Source: CAIZGX01 sp044239865 (GTDB taxonomy: Bacteria > Bacteroidota > Bacteroidia > Flavobacteriales_D > Sanyastnellaceae). From it: a DNA stretch of 64,000 nucleotides. Shown in pieces: positions 17,365 through 26,121 of this stretch. The DNA is taken from positions 124,001-188,000 of the forward strand of contig JBIIAO010000003.1 of the NCBI GenBank assembly GCA_044239865.1, read 5' to 3'. Made by a program: the position numbers and the translations under genes. The first letter of the stretch is position 1. Each line of letters opens with the position of its first letter. The notes beneath the pieces are model-generated. The model saw only the letters and a list, made by a program, of their open reading frames with translations, had not been told where the DNA came from and did no database searches.

Positions 17365-18759
17365 TTAGAAACGGAAATAAATGAATGGATTGTAAGTATC
17401 GTCTATTAAAAGAACCGTTCCGAGCAACAAGAGCAGAATATTTATTACAGGGGCTCCATAGAAGTATATTTTGCTAGCACGTTTGTATGCCGTGTGCTCT
17501 TTATTAAATATTTCGTCCCACGGAATGCAGAAGAGAATAACGAGTATGAAAAAGTACATGTATCCGAGCAAGTCGTTTTTTAAATTAATCGAAACGGGAT
17601 ATTCGGAATAGAAAAGTGTTTTTACGAATGTTTTTAATTTATCGAAATCGACATAGTAGAAAATAGCTCGGCTGAAAATGATTAGAATAAGTGTGTAGCT
17701 GTGTTTGAAAATTCGAGGTGTTACTTTTAAATAACGGTCAAGCAATTTTTCGAAGATCATACAACATCCGAAAAACGCGCCCCAAAGCACGAAGTTCCAA
17801 CTGGCGCCGTGCCAAAATCCGGTGAGTAGCCAAACGATGAATACGTTTCGCAATTGGAACTTCCTATTTCCACCCAAAGGAATATACACGTAGTCTCGAA
17901 AAAATCTACCGAGCGACATATGCCATCTTTTGTAGAAATCTCCAACAGAAGTTGCTGCATACGGATGCCTGAAATTCTCAAGAAAATTAAATCCGAAAAT
18001 TCTTCCCAATCCAATAGCCATGTCTGAGTATCCGGAAAAGTCGAAATAAATTTGAATCGAGAATAGCGTTATTCCAAACCACGCTTCAGGCGACGAGAGA
18101 TTCAAAAATTGTACATCGAGGTATTTTTCAACCAATATACTGGCAGTATTTGCAATGACTACTTTTTTGAAGAGCCCCAAACAGAATCTGTTTATGCCAC
18201 TCCAAGCCATGGCCCAAGAGGTTTTCCGTTCGTTTATTGTGTCTTGAATTTCAGAATAGCGAACAATAGGCCCGGCTACCAAATGTGGAAACATGGTTAC
18301 ATAAACCATGAAATTCAAAAAACTTTTTTGAACTTGTATGTGCCCGCGATGAACGTCTAGGGTATAAGACAGCGAAAGGAAGGTGTAGAAAGAAATTCCC
18401 AAAGGCAGCGTTATTCCGGGCTTGGTGAATTCGGTTCCAAATAACCAATTGGTATTGTCAACGAAAAAGTCGGCATACTTGAACGTCATAAGAAGTCCAA
18501 TGTTTATGCATATTGAAACGAGCAACGCGAATTTTGAATTGACAGTTCCTCTATGGTTGCTGATATACAACGCCATGAAATAGTTAACAATGCTCGAGAA
18601 CAGCAAGAGTGTAATCCATATAGGCTCTCCCCAAGCGTAGAATAGAAGTGAAAAAATGAGAAGAATGAAATTCTTCCCCTTCATACTAGGTATTAGGAAA
18701 TAGCCGAGCAATGAAAGCGGCAAAAAGAAGAAAATAAAAATAAGACTAGAAAAAACCAT
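17365..18759 (-). CDS. MBOAT-family O-acyltransferase (AlgI/PatA-like)
   Basis: The 464-residue multi-pass membrane protein has MBOAT marks: LFYAWGEPIWI, LPLGISFYTFLSLSYTLD, FPHLVAGPIVRY, IYFDFSGYSDMAIGLGRIFG, and TGFWHGASWNFVLWG with the catalytic His near residue 315. It moves acetyl groups across the inner membrane for polysaccharide or peptidoglycan O-acetylation. I set the start at ATG 18759 (MVFSSLIFIFFFLPLS), which matches family members; a longer frame to 18819 adds 20 odd residues. It leads the three-gene acetylation operon and is divergent from the Smr gene at 18860. Confidence 0.92.
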   Translation of the reverse strand: MVFSSLIFIFFFLPLSLLGYFLIPSMKGKNFILLIFSLLFYAWGEPIWITLLLFSSIVNYFMALYISNHRGTVNSKFALLVSICINIGLLMTFKYADFFVDNTNWLFGTEFTKPGITLPLGISFYTFLSLSYTLDVHRGHIQVQKSFLNFMVYVTMFPHLVAGPIVRYSEIQDTINERKTSWAMAWSGINRFCLGLFKKVVIANTASILVEKYLDVQFLNLSSPEAWFGITLFSIQIYFDFSGYSDMAIGLGRIFGFNFLENFRHPYAATSVGDFYKRWHMSLGRFFRDYVYIPLGGNRKFQLRNVFIVWLLTGFWHGASWNFVLWGAFFGCCMIFEKLLDRYLKVTPRIFKHSYTLILIIFSRAIFYYVDFDKLKTFVKTLFYSEYPVSINLKNDLLGYMYFFILVILFCIPWDEIFNKEHTAYKRASKIYFYGAPVINILLLLLGTVLLIDDTYNPFIYFRF

Positions 18760-18859
18760 AGTTAGCCACGTTAGTAATTCAAGCAAATTAAAATGACAAT
18801 TGTCAATGGAATTATACAATTAGACAGAGATATTGACAATACAGTTTTAACTTAGCAAT

Positions 18860-19453
18860 ATGGAAAGTCAGTTTAAAATAGGCGATTTTGTTCGGTTTTT
18901 GAATGATGAGGGAGAAGGCACGATAGTTAGTTTTTCAAGTGAACAGTCGGCTTTAGTAGAAGACAGCAGTGGCTTCGCTTTCGAGCATCCACTGAGAGAG
19001 CTCGTGAAGATTGAAAATTCGAAACACGAATTTTCACAATACAATCAAGTTCAGCCGAACACCCGAGAAATGCTCGATCGCAATGTGGATGCCCATGCGG
19101 TGAAGGCTGCGTCGAAGGATTTCAAAAATAGATACAAGGAACGCGCGGCGAATGATTTTCCGCACAATGCCGATTTATTCGAGGTGGATTTGCACATTCA
19201 TGAATTGCTCGACAATTTCGAGCGCATGACGAACGGAGAAATCGTAACCATTCAAATGGAACACTTCGAGCGTATGCTGGCCATTGCCGAAAAGAAAAAA
19301 GTAAAGAAGGTCATTTTCATTCACGGAGTGGGGCAGGGCGTTTTACGCGCAGAGATTCGTTCATTCATTAAGAGCTATTATCCGCAATGCGAATTCCTTG
19401 ATGGGAATTATCAGAGGTATGGACACGGCGCAACAGAAGTGAGATTCAGATAA
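18860..19453 (+). CDS. Smr-domain protein
   Basis: The 197-residue protein has an N-terminal beta-barrel-like segment (FKIGDFVRFLNDEGEGTIVS) typical of DUF2027/MutS2-associated Smr proteins, a linker, and a C-terminal Smr domain. The domain shows LFEVDLHIHELLDNF and the signature FIHGVGQGVLRAEIRSF near residues 153-169. Smr domains bind or nick nucleic acid, including mRNA at stalled ribosomes in some families. It is shorter than common Bacteroidota DUF2027 proteins. Eight bases separate it from the serine hydrolase gene, so they may share a transcript without an obvious functional link. Confidence 0.85.
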   Translation: MESQFKIGDFVRFLNDEGEGTIVSFSSEQSALVEDSSGFAFEHPLRELVKIENSKHEFSQYNQVQPNTREMLDRNVDAHAVKAASKDFKNRYKERAANDFPHNADLFEVDLHIHELLDNFERMTNGEIVTIQMEHFERMLAIAEKKKVKKVIFIHGVGQGVLRAEIRSFIKSYYPQCEFLDGNYQRYGHGATEVRFR

Positions 19454-19461
19454 CATTCAAC

Positions 19462-20991
19462 ATGAAAAAAATAGTTCTTTCATTTTTAGCCGTGGCCCTT
19501 GCGCTTTCGGCTTCAACACAAAAGAAAACCGCGAAGCCTTTCGCAGCGCAGATAACAGCTTTGGAAGCCAAGATGAACGAGGGTCTTGGGAAATATAATG
19601 TCCCCGGTGGTGCCATTGCCATTGTATACAACAACGAAATTATTTTGTCGAAAGGATTCGGAGTGAAAGACGCTGCGACGAAGGAGCCAGTTTCCGAGAA
19701 CAGTTCTTTCGCCATTGCCAGTAATTCGAAAGCCTTCACCAGTGCGGCGTTGGCGGTGTGTGTCGATCGCGGATTGTTGAAGTGGGACGACAAGGTTCAG
19801 AATTTCCTTCCAGAATTAAAATTATACGATTCGTATGTTTCGGCGAATTTGACTGTGCGCGATTTGCTTTCACACCGACAAGGATTCGAGACTTTTGCTG
19901 GAGATTTAATCTGGTATGGAACGAGTCATTCTCGAAGTGAAATTCTGCGCAGATGGCAGTTCGTGGAACCGAAGTATGGTTTCCGAACGACCTATGGATA
20001 TAGCAACATTGCTTTTTTGGCAGCTGGACAAATCGTTGAGAAAGTGACAGGAAAAACGTGGGACGCATTTGTGAAAGATGAATTTTTTCTTCCGTTAGGA
20101 ATGAAGAACGCGAACACTTCGATTACTGCTTTTCAGGCGGGCGCCGACGTCGCGTCTCCGCACAACACCGTGAAGGAGAAGAACATTCCCATTCCTTATG
20201 TGAATTGGGACAACATTGGCCCGGCGGGAAGCATTAACGCTTGTGTGAATGAATTGAGTCAGTGGATGATGTTGCAATTGAACAAAGGAACTTTAGGTGG
20301 AAAGAAATACTGGGACGAAAAGCGTACCTATGAGATGTGGGAGTACAACATTAACAAGCCGGTGAGCAAGTGGCAGCGTGACAACATGCCTTCGCGACAT
20401 GCGAACGGTTACGGCATGGGCTGGGAGTTGATGGAATATGGTGGACACAAGATTGTGAGTCACGGCGGTGGTTACGACGGAATGATCTCGAAGACCATCT
20501 TAATTCCAGATATGAATTTAGGATTTGTGATTTTAACGAACAGCAACAATTCGTTACCGAGTGCCATGGGCTTTGAGTTTTTGGATTTGTTTTTAGGGGT
20601 GAAGGGAAGTAAGAATTGGGTGAATGAATTCGCTCCGAAGGCAGAAGAGCCAGAATTATTACCGCCCCCTACGGGTGAGGCTTATGAATGGATTTTACCT
20701 GTTACATCAAAGATTGAAGGAGTTTATCGAAGTGATATGTATGGAGATGTTGAAGTGATAAAGAATGGTGATGTCTACAAAATCGATTTCAAGCCAACGG
20801 AACTGTTCAAGGGAACATTGTTGCATATCGATAAAAATGTATTTGCATTGCATTGGTCTACGCAGATGATGCTTCCGAGCGGTAAGGTTCAGTTTATATC
20901 GAATATGGAAGGCGAGATGGAAGAAATGCGTGTGTTTGTTGAGAATCCGGATTTTGATTTTTCTGAATTGAAATTGTATAAAGTGAAATAA
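19462..20991 (+). CDS. Secreted serine hydrolase of the beta-lactamase/penicillin-binding (class C) family
   Basis: The 509-residue protein has a signal peptide (MKKIVLSFLAVALALSAS), the SxxK motif in IASNSKAFTSAALA near residue 92, the Tyr motif TTYGYSNIAFLAAG near residue 177, and HGGGYDGM near residue 335. The C-terminal ~100 residues (GVYRSDMYGDVEVIKNGDVY) are a DUF3471-type beta domain. Relatives include esterases, D-aminopeptidases and carboxypeptidases, so beta-lactam resistance should not be inferred. It is followed after eight bases by a lipoprotein gene. Confidence 0.88.
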   Translation: MKKIVLSFLAVALALSASTQKKTAKPFAAQITALEAKMNEGLGKYNVPGGAIAIVYNNEIILSKGFGVKDAATKEPVSENSSFAIASNSKAFTSAALAVCVDRGLLKWDDKVQNFLPELKLYDSYVSANLTVRDLLSHRQGFETFAGDLIWYGTSHSRSEILRRWQFVEPKYGFRTTYGYSNIAFLAAGQIVEKVTGKTWDAFVKDEFFLPLGMKNANTSITAFQAGADVASPHNTVKEKNIPIPYVNWDNIGPAGSINACVNELSQWMMLQLNKGTLGGKKYWDEKRTYEMWEYNINKPVSKWQRDNMPSRHANGYGMGWELMEYGGHKIVSHGGGYDGMISKTILIPDMNLGFVILTNSNNSLPSAMGFEFLDLFLGVKGSKNWVNEFAPKAEEPELLPPPTGEAYEWILPVTSKIEGVYRSDMYGDVEVIKNGDVYKIDFKPTELFKGTLLHIDKNVFALHWSTQMMLPSGKVQFISNMEGEMEEMRVFVENPDFDFSELKLYKVK

Positions 20992-20999
20992 TTCATTGT

Positions 21000-21575
21000 A
21001 TGAAGAAGATTGTACTTGTATTGACAGTGCTTGCAATTGTTCCATCGGTATTTTTAAGCAGTTGTAAGAAGGAAGTTGATTGTCCTGGGCTGCCCCAACA
21101 GATGGAGGGATATTTTCCTTCGGTGGGAGAATTGAAGTTCAGCAATGGGTTAGGCGACACGTTGGTTTTTCCAGTTGCAGAGTATACACGTGCTGTCCCT
21201 CGCACGTTATCGAATAATCCACTGAGTGTTGGGGGCACTGGGTCGAAACCCGTTTGTTACGAGACTCTGCAAGTAAGTTCTTCCACCTATATTCCTGTTT
21301 ACTGGTCTTTTGAATTGGGGGTTTCGGAAGATGAAAAAACGGCAACGATTTCATTTAATGTCACGGAAGAATTCGTTTCCTCCAATTATTTTGAGGTGGT
21401 AGTCAATGAAACTCCAAGTTCTTTGGGCGACTACAAGGTTTTCGGTGATACGTTAGATATCGTGGCGATTCCGGTTTCAAACCCCAGATTTACTGAAGCT
21501 CGAATAGTCTATGGACAAGGGTTGGTGAAGTTGCACGATGTGATGAATAATTGTGACTGGACAAGGGTTTGGTAA
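21000..21575 (+). CDS. Hypothetical lipoprotein
   Basis: The 191-residue protein has a lipoprotein signal with lipobox FLSSC at about Cys 22, followed by KKEVDCPG. The rest is beta-rich (DTLVFPVAEYTRAVPRTLS, FEVVVNETPSSLG) with no family I recognise. It lies eight bases downstream of the serine hydrolase and is probably the last gene of that operon. Confidence 0.7.
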   Translation: MKKIVLVLTVLAIVPSVFLSSCKKEVDCPGLPQQMEGYFPSVGELKFSNGLGDTLVFPVAEYTRAVPRTLSNNPLSVGGTGSKPVCYETLQVSSSTYIPVYWSFELGVSEDEKTATISFNVTEEFVSSNYFEVVVNETPSSLGDYKVFGDTLDIVAIPVSNPRFTEARIVYGQGLVKLHDVMNNCDWTRVW

Positions 21576-21616
21576 ATCCTTGGAAGTGTTAAGCAAGTAA
21601 AAAATAATTAGAATCA

Positions 21617-21646
21617 TTGTGAAATAAAAGGAAATGCCTATATTTG
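21617..21646 (+). promoter_or_regulatory. Bacteroidota-type promoter of tRNA-Arg
   Basis: TTG at 21617-21619 and TATATTTG at 21639-21646 are separated by exactly 19 bases. This matches the established Bacteroidota sigma-A consensus TTG-N19-TAnnTTTG. The start of the tRNA lies 19 bases downstream of the -7 box, a fitting distance. Confidence 0.8.
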
Positions 21647-21665
21647 CACCCGCTTTAATAGCAAT

Positions 21666-21739
21666 GGCATTGTAGCTCAACTGGATAGAGCATCGCACTA
21701 CGGATGCGAAGGTTTGGGGTTCGAATCCCTACAGTGTCA
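21666..21739 (+). tRNA. tRNA-Arg (anticodon ACG)
   Basis: A full cloverleaf can be folded by hand: acceptor GGCATTG with CAGTGTC (two G-T pairs), D stem GCTC/GAGC, anticodon stem TCGCA/TGCGA with loop CTACGGA giving anticodon ACG at 21700-21702, a 5-base variable region, and T stem TGGGG/CCCTA with loop TTCGAAT. The discriminator is A at 21739; CCA is not encoded. It decodes CGU and, after A34-to-inosine editing, CGC and CGA. Confidence 0.96.
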
Positions 21740-21748
21740 CGAAGAAGC

Positions 21749-21784
21749 AACCAAATCCCCGACGAAAGTTGGGGGTTTTTGGTT
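21749..21784 (+). terminator. Intrinsic terminator after tRNA-Arg
   Basis: AACCAAATCCCCGAC pairs with the following GTTGGGGGTTTTTGGTT across a short GAAA loop, giving a long GC-rich stem with T-runs, starting ten bases after the tRNA. It would also serve the convergent gene that ends at 21812. Confidence 0.75.
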
Positions 21785-21811
21785 TATGACTGCCTGATTA
21801 AGTGGAATTTA

Positions 21812-22243
21812 TTAATTCTGAAATTCGATATTGTTGTCTACGATTAGACCATACCGAACAAGTCCATTTTCTTCTGTTGCTGTTGCACAGAATTCAGTGA
21901 ATCTGCATCTTAACAGAGACTTGTCGTCGAAGTGTAAAACATCTCTCAAATAGGTTTTGTAGGAATTTACTAATCGAAAAGCTTCGTCTTTTTCATTGTT
22001 TTCTGTATCGACCATACCTCCTTTTTTAGTTCCATAACAAGTTGGATTTCCTGCCGCTGTTTGGCTTTTTGCTTTCGCTGCATAGCTCAAGGTGGTATCT
22101 AAAGTCATGAAAGGAAATTGCTTTTGCATTTCGCTGATGAGCTCAATTTGGAATTTCTTTAAATTGAAGTCGTTTGAATTTTGTGCGAATAGGCAAAAGT
22201 TGCATAATTGGAGCAACACGGTAAGTGCAAGTAGTTGTTTCAT
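21812..22243 (-). CDS. Hypothetical secreted protein
   Basis: The 143-residue protein has a signal peptide (MKQLLALTVLLQLCNFCLFAQ). The mature part contains TLDTTLSYAAKAKSQTAAG and four Cys residues that could form disulfides. The spacing LSYAAKAKSQ recalls CAP/SCP-like domains, but the match is too weak to call. It follows a 55-residue reading frame by only three bases on the same strand. Confidence 0.65.
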   Translation of the reverse strand: MKQLLALTVLLQLCNFCLFAQNSNDFNLKKFQIELISEMQKQFPFMTLDTTLSYAAKAKSQTAAGNPTCYGTKKGGMVDTENNEKDEAFRLVNSYKTYLRDVLHFDDKSLLRCRFTEFCATATEENGLVRYGLIVDNNIEFQN

Positions 22244-22246
22244 TTT

Positions 22247-22414
22247 TTATGATTTTGGTTCGTGATTGTTCAGTATGTCGAAAGATGCTTTTAAGGTAAC
22301 CACAGCTCTCGAATCCCAAGGAAAATAATGGCCTAACATTGGTAAGACTTGACCATCAACATAAATTGAATTCTGAGGGTTATCGAGTATCATAGGAGGT
22401 TGGTTGTTTTTCAT
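22247..22414 (-). CDS. Small hypothetical protein (55 residues)
   Basis: An ATG at 22414 opens a 55-codon frame (MKNNQPPMILDNPQNSIYVD, ending NHEPKS) to TAA at 22247. The gap to the next start is only three bases (TAA AAA ATG), the spacing of a translationally coupled pair. There is no signal peptide or recognised motif. Evidence for coding is positional and compositional only. Confidence 0.45.
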   Translation of the reverse strand: MKNNQPPMILDNPQNSIYVDGQVLPMLGHYFPWDSRAVVTLKASFDILNNHEPKS

Positions 22415-22581
22415 AGAAAGATTTTTTAATGCTGTTATTGTATGAAGTGTGAAAATTCTTTTTCGATTTAAGTTGGAAATGGAAATAACTCATGACAATT
22501 GGTGGGACTAAGTCGTCAATTTCGTAGGCGAGAATTCATTTTGATTCTGTTTATATCACATTTTTGAATTCTTAAATAAGG

Positions 22582-22611
22582 TTCAATGAGTAAACTTTTT
22601 CGTTACTTTTA
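22582..22611 (+). promoter_or_regulatory. Possible promoter for the accessory cluster
   Basis: TTC at 22582 and TACTTTTA at 22604-22611 lie 19 bases apart, one mismatch each from TTG-N19-TAnnTTTG, and about 36 bases before the first gene of the cluster. The 233-base gap 22415-22647 shows nothing else that I can identify. Confidence 0.35.
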
Positions 22612-22647
22612 GCGAAGCTTTTTAATAGAAGCGGAAACTAAACATCA

Positions 22648-23976
22648 ATGACCAACATAACCACCTACAAATCCAAAATCGCATCGCGATATATTCCTGT
22701 CGATTCAGAACAAATAGGTCTGAAAATAGCCGAGAATGAATACTACCTGGCTTCACAGAAGCTAGACGGACACTTAACCTTCCTTTCCGTGAAGAAGGGA
22801 AAGGCACAGCTGCTCGACAGAAACGGGAACGAAATAAATGTCCCTGCAATCATTCAAGAAGCAAAGGCTTTCAAAGACGATATTGTTCTTGCCGGAGAGC
22901 TTTGCTGCTTCAACGACAACGATTCACAATCGCACCGAGAGGTGAATGCCGCCCTCGATGAACCCGAGAAATTCGATCTGCGTTTTTGCGCATTCGATTT
23001 GCTTGAGCTGGATGGAAAAGAAATAGACCTCGAGCCCAAAGACAAATGGGAAGCCCTTTCCAAAATGAAATGGTCCACAGGCATTTCACTTATCGAACAC
23101 AAATCTTTCGAAAGCAGAAAGGACTTAATCGCCTCCTACAAAGAACTTCCAGAAAATGCCGAAGGCATGATCGTGCGTTCAGGAAACAACATCACCTACA
23201 AGGTAAAAGATGTGCATCACCTCGATCTTGTTGTTTTAGGTTACGCCGAAACAAACGGAGAACAAGAGGGGGTGCTTCGTGAAATGCTCTTGGGCTGTGC
23301 GCTAGAGAACAACCAATTTCAAATCATTACCAAATGCGGTGGCGGATTCAGTGAGAAAGAACGCACTGAATTGGTGAAGCAATTGGAACCACTCGCCGTT
23401 ACTTCCGAATACACCGAGGTGTCTGGCGCTAAGACGGCTTTCATTTTTGTGAAACCGGAACTCGTGGTGGAAATCTCTTGTCTCGATCTCATTAACGAAA
23501 ACAGCAACGGTGCTATTCGTAAAACAGTTCTGGAATTCAACGAGAAGAAAGGATATTCATCGTGTGGAAACCAAGCAACGCTAAGCGTTATTTCCCCAAA
23601 CTTCACACGAGTAAGAGCCGATAAAAAAGCAAACACTTCCGATGCAGGCACGACACAGGCTTATGCCTTATGCGCGCCAATCACAACTTCGGATTCCAAA
23701 GAAGAGGGAACGCCTTCAGAAATTATTCTTCGCGAAGTGTTCGTGAAAGAAGGAAAAGGCGGCACGGCTGTGCGAAAGTTTGTTGGTTTGAAAACAAACA
23801 AAGAGAAATCTGGAATGTACGCTCCTTTCAACGTCATTTACTCCGATTTCAGCGCCGGAAGAAAGACTCCTTTGGAACAAGAAATTTTCTTGTGCTCCAC
23901 TGAAAAGGAAGTCAGCGCAAAGATTGCGGAACTGAAAGAAGAGAACATTAAAAAGGGATGGGACCAAATTAAATAA
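22648..23976 (+). CDS. ATP-dependent DNA-ligase-like nucleotidyltransferase
   Basis: The 442-residue protein has the covalent nucleotidyltransferase motifs in order: motif I QKLDGH (adenylated Lys 38), motif III region LAGELCCF near residue 84, FCAFDLLELDGK (113-124), motif IV EGMIVRS (172-178) and motif V TYKVKD (183-188). An OB-fold-like part follows (TKCGGGFSEKERTELVKQLE, from about 228). A C-terminal extension of about 120 residues (FVGLKTNKEKSGMYAPFNVI) is not part of minimal ligases. It could seal DNA or RNA nicks in the cytosol; the substrate is unknown. It is the first gene of a 12-gene cluster, which argues for a dedicated repair or conflict role rather than replication. Confidence 0.8.
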   Translation: MTNITTYKSKIASRYIPVDSEQIGLKIAENEYYLASQKLDGHLTFLSVKKGKAQLLDRNGNEINVPAIIQEAKAFKDDIVLAGELCCFNDNDSQSHREVNAALDEPEKFDLRFCAFDLLELDGKEIDLEPKDKWEALSKMKWSTGISLIEHKSFESRKDLIASYKELPENAEGMIVRSGNNITYKVKDVHHLDLVVLGYAETNGEQEGVLREMLLGCALENNQFQIITKCGGGFSEKERTELVKQLEPLAVTSEYTEVSGAKTAFIFVKPELVVEISCLDLINENSNGAIRKTVLEFNEKKGYSSCGNQATLSVISPNFTRVRADKKANTSDAGTTQAYALCAPITTSDSKEEGTPSEIILREVFVKEGKGGTAVRKFVGLKTNKEKSGMYAPFNVIYSDFSAGRKTPLEQEIFLCSTEKEVSAKIAELKEENIKKGWDQIK

Positions 23977-23983
23977 TTTGAAA

Positions 23984-24595
23984 ATGGCTAAGAACTTAAC
24001 TTTTGTAATAGATAAACAGAAATTCGCTGCCGGTATTACCAAGGTAGATCGCGATAAAGTATACGGATTTGTGGAAGAGGTTGTGTCTGACAAATCAGGC
24101 ATCGCATGCGAAACAGGTAATCTACTCGACGACGGACAAACCCTTATTCTATCTGGAGCAACTGCTCTGAAAACAGTCGATGCAAACAACCAAGAAGTCG
24201 AAAAGAAAACGCTAAAGACGGTTTATTTAGACGGCAAAGACGCCACCCTCATTCCATCTTCTTACGACGGTGAAATTGAATTGGCGAAAGGCGATTTAGA
24301 CGATTTGTTCAACTTGGAAGTCACAACGGTTTATCAGTTAACCTGGGAAGATGCAACCTCAAAGGCAGCCATGTTGAAATTGTTGGAAGGTGGAAATGTA
24401 TTCCAATTCGTGTTCAATTACAGAGCAGATTATGAAGGAGCTGATGCCTTGGTTCTTTGCAGTCAAAACGAGATTTTTGTTCTCACAGGAAGAATGTTGG
24501 AATTCGAATACCTAGAAAATAAATCCGCAATTCCTCCTGTAGAAGATGCTCCTGTGGAAGCAGCTGAGGAAGAGGTAGACTTTGGAATGTTATAA
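23984..24595 (+). CDS. Hypothetical protein of the ligase cluster
   Basis: The 203-residue protein starts at ATG 23984 (MAKNLTFVIDKQKFAAGITK); a TTG six bases upstream is less likely. It is acidic, beta-rich and soluble, with two related-looking halves (DRDKVYGFVEEVVSDKSG, then DADALVL-like YEGADALVLCSQNEIFV) and a strongly acidic tail ending DFGML. I recognise no family. It lies seven bases after the ligase-like gene and 18 before the next one, so it is probably cotranslated and works with them. Confidence 0.72.
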   Translation: MAKNLTFVIDKQKFAAGITKVDRDKVYGFVEEVVSDKSGIACETGNLLDDGQTLILSGATALKTVDANNQEVEKKTLKTVYLDGKDATLIPSSYDGEIELAKGDLDDLFNLEVTTVYQLTWEDATSKAAMLKLLEGGNVFQFVFNYRADYEGADALVLCSQNEIFVLTGRMLEFEYLENKSAIPPVEDAPVEAAEEEVDFGML

Positions 24596-24613
24596 CCATT
24601 AATTACAAGGAAG

Positions 24614-25309
24614 ATGTCACGATACATACATATTGCAGATGCCAAGGGGCGCGATGCAGAAATTATTTTCAATTCAAAGCCTAAAAAGCCGACGGTTAAA
24701 TTGGTCACTGAAAAGGGTGAAGAAGTGCAAACACTTAGAGTGCTTAAAGGTGCTATAAAAAATTCATTCGAGGGGATGAGCAAAAGCATAGGAGAGGGAG
24801 AGGCCATAGCGCAAGCCATGATTACTTCAGATCCGGAAATTGATTTGAATTTAACGGGTAGGTTTGTCAACGGAAGCTCTCGAGTTTACATTGATCAAGA
24901 TTTGAAACCGGTTTCGCGTATCTCGAAAAAAGAGATCGTTCACAATCCAGACGAAACCGTAAAAGAAGAGCGAATTCCGAAAGAGTTGCTCGCCAACATT
25001 CTTGCTGAAGTTCCCATTAAGCCGGGAAAACTTTTTCCGAAAAAGGACATGTACAACAAATTGGTTTTTGCGAAGAAGTATCAATTGCATCACATCAACG
25101 GATTAACATTCGATTTTCTTTTTGAAATGGCGAAAGACCTTCACGAGAAAGAATCAATCATGATGATCGGAGGAGGAGCGAAAGGCAATGAACCGCTTGT
25201 CTTTCAAGACGGAGGTAAAACCTATCGCGCATTTCTGGAAGGAAGGGTGAAAGACAATACTTACGTGCTTTTGTTGCACTTGTCGAATTTGGAGTTGAAG
25301 GGGATTTGA
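24614..25309 (+). CDS. Hypothetical protein of the ligase cluster
   Basis: The 231-residue protein begins MSRYIHIADAKGRDAEIIFN, is basic in the middle (SRISKKEIVHNPDETVKEER) and ends in a beta-rich segment (DGGKTYRAFLEGRVKDNTYV). It contains IPIKPGKLFPKKDMYN-like text near residues 135-150 and a glycine stretch MMIGGGAKGNE. No signal peptide or membrane span is present. I do not recognise it. Its position directly after the ligase-like and acidic proteins suggests one functional module of three genes. Confidence 0.7.
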   Translation: MSRYIHIADAKGRDAEIIFNSKPKKPTVKLVTEKGEEVQTLRVLKGAIKNSFEGMSKSIGEGEAIAQAMITSDPEIDLNLTGRFVNGSSRVYIDQDLKPVSRISKKEIVHNPDETVKEERIPKELLANILAEVPIKPGKLFPKKDMYNKLVFAKKYQLHHINGLTFDFLFEMAKDLHEKESIMMIGGGAKGNEPLVFQDGGKTYRAFLEGRVKDNTYVLLLHLSNLELKGI

Positions 25310-25381
25310 GTATTATCTTAGGAAAAAGTCAATCAGGGCTATCAATGGAAATAGGAAAGTAAAAGAAAACAACTTTGAAAT

Positions 25382-26071
25382 ATGAGCGAAAAAATTTACA
25401 ACGTAAAAGAATATACAGAGAACGGCTTGAGTTCTTTTATTAAGAAGTTAAACGAGACTTTGGGAGAGGCGAGTCAATTGGAAATGGAGAATCAGGAGGC
25501 ATTCCTAGATAATTTTTACGATCAGTTGAATGCTTTTTTTGTAGCGAATCCGGAATTTATTTATCTCGCGAAAATCACTGAGAAAATTTCTGGTGATTAT
25601 GTGAATGTTTGGAGTTCACTCTTTATAGAGAATGATGAAGAGATGATGGAGCGTTTTGCTTTAAGCTTGGACACACTTCGTGATTCAGGGATGATTGATG
25701 CTGTAGTAAAAGCGGAGAATTTAGAAATTTCACAAATAAACGAAGACTACACCGAGTTTACCCGTTTTTCGAACCTACTCTCTAGCTATTTTGTCTATTC
25801 ACTAGACGCAGTTGTTGAACAGAACGATGCTGAAGAACTAGCTGAGTTTATTTTTTCAATTTCAGTCAGCAATCACTCCGAATTGTCAGATGACGACAAT
25901 GCAATTCCAGATCAAATACTAGATGTCTTGAAGGCATTGGGATATGACGTTCATGAGTTCGAGGGAAGTTCAGAAATCTCTGCAAATTACTACCTGAAGA
26001 GTTCGGTTAGTTCAGGATACGACTACATAGCGTTTTCAGAAAGTATTATCAGTGACCTTTATTGTCCGTGA
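25382..26071 (+). CDS. Hypothetical acidic protein
   Basis: The 229-residue protein starts MSEKIYNVKEYTENGLSSFI. It is very acidic, appears mostly helical, and has no signal peptide or membrane span. No motif is recognised. It lies 72 bases after the preceding gene; ACAACTTTG just upstream is one base short of the -7 consensus, so it might have its own promoter. Acidic small proteins in such clusters sometimes act as immunity or DNA-mimic proteins, but nothing specific supports that here. Confidence 0.65.
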   Translation: MSEKIYNVKEYTENGLSSFIKKLNETLGEASQLEMENQEAFLDNFYDQLNAFFVANPEFIYLAKITEKISGDYVNVWSSLFIENDEEMMERFALSLDTLRDSGMIDAVVKAENLEISQINEDYTEFTRFSNLLSSYFVYSLDAVVEQNDAEELAEFIFSISVSNHSELSDDDNAIPDQILDVLKALGYDVHEFEGSSEISANYYLKSSVSSGYDYIAFSESIISDLYCP

Positions 26072-26121
26072 AATTTCAAGTTAAGAACAGGCTAAACCAA
26101 AAATAAATTCGCGATACTGAC

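Noticed and set aside
19462..20991. Beta-lactam resistance gene
   Set aside because: SxxK and related motifs place it in the wide class C hydrolase family, but the C-terminal DUF3471-like domain and overall form are those of generic esterases/peptidases.
22648..23976. Housekeeping replicative ligase
   Set aside because: Bacterial replication uses the NAD-dependent LigA; this protein lacks LigA domains and is embedded in an accessory cluster.
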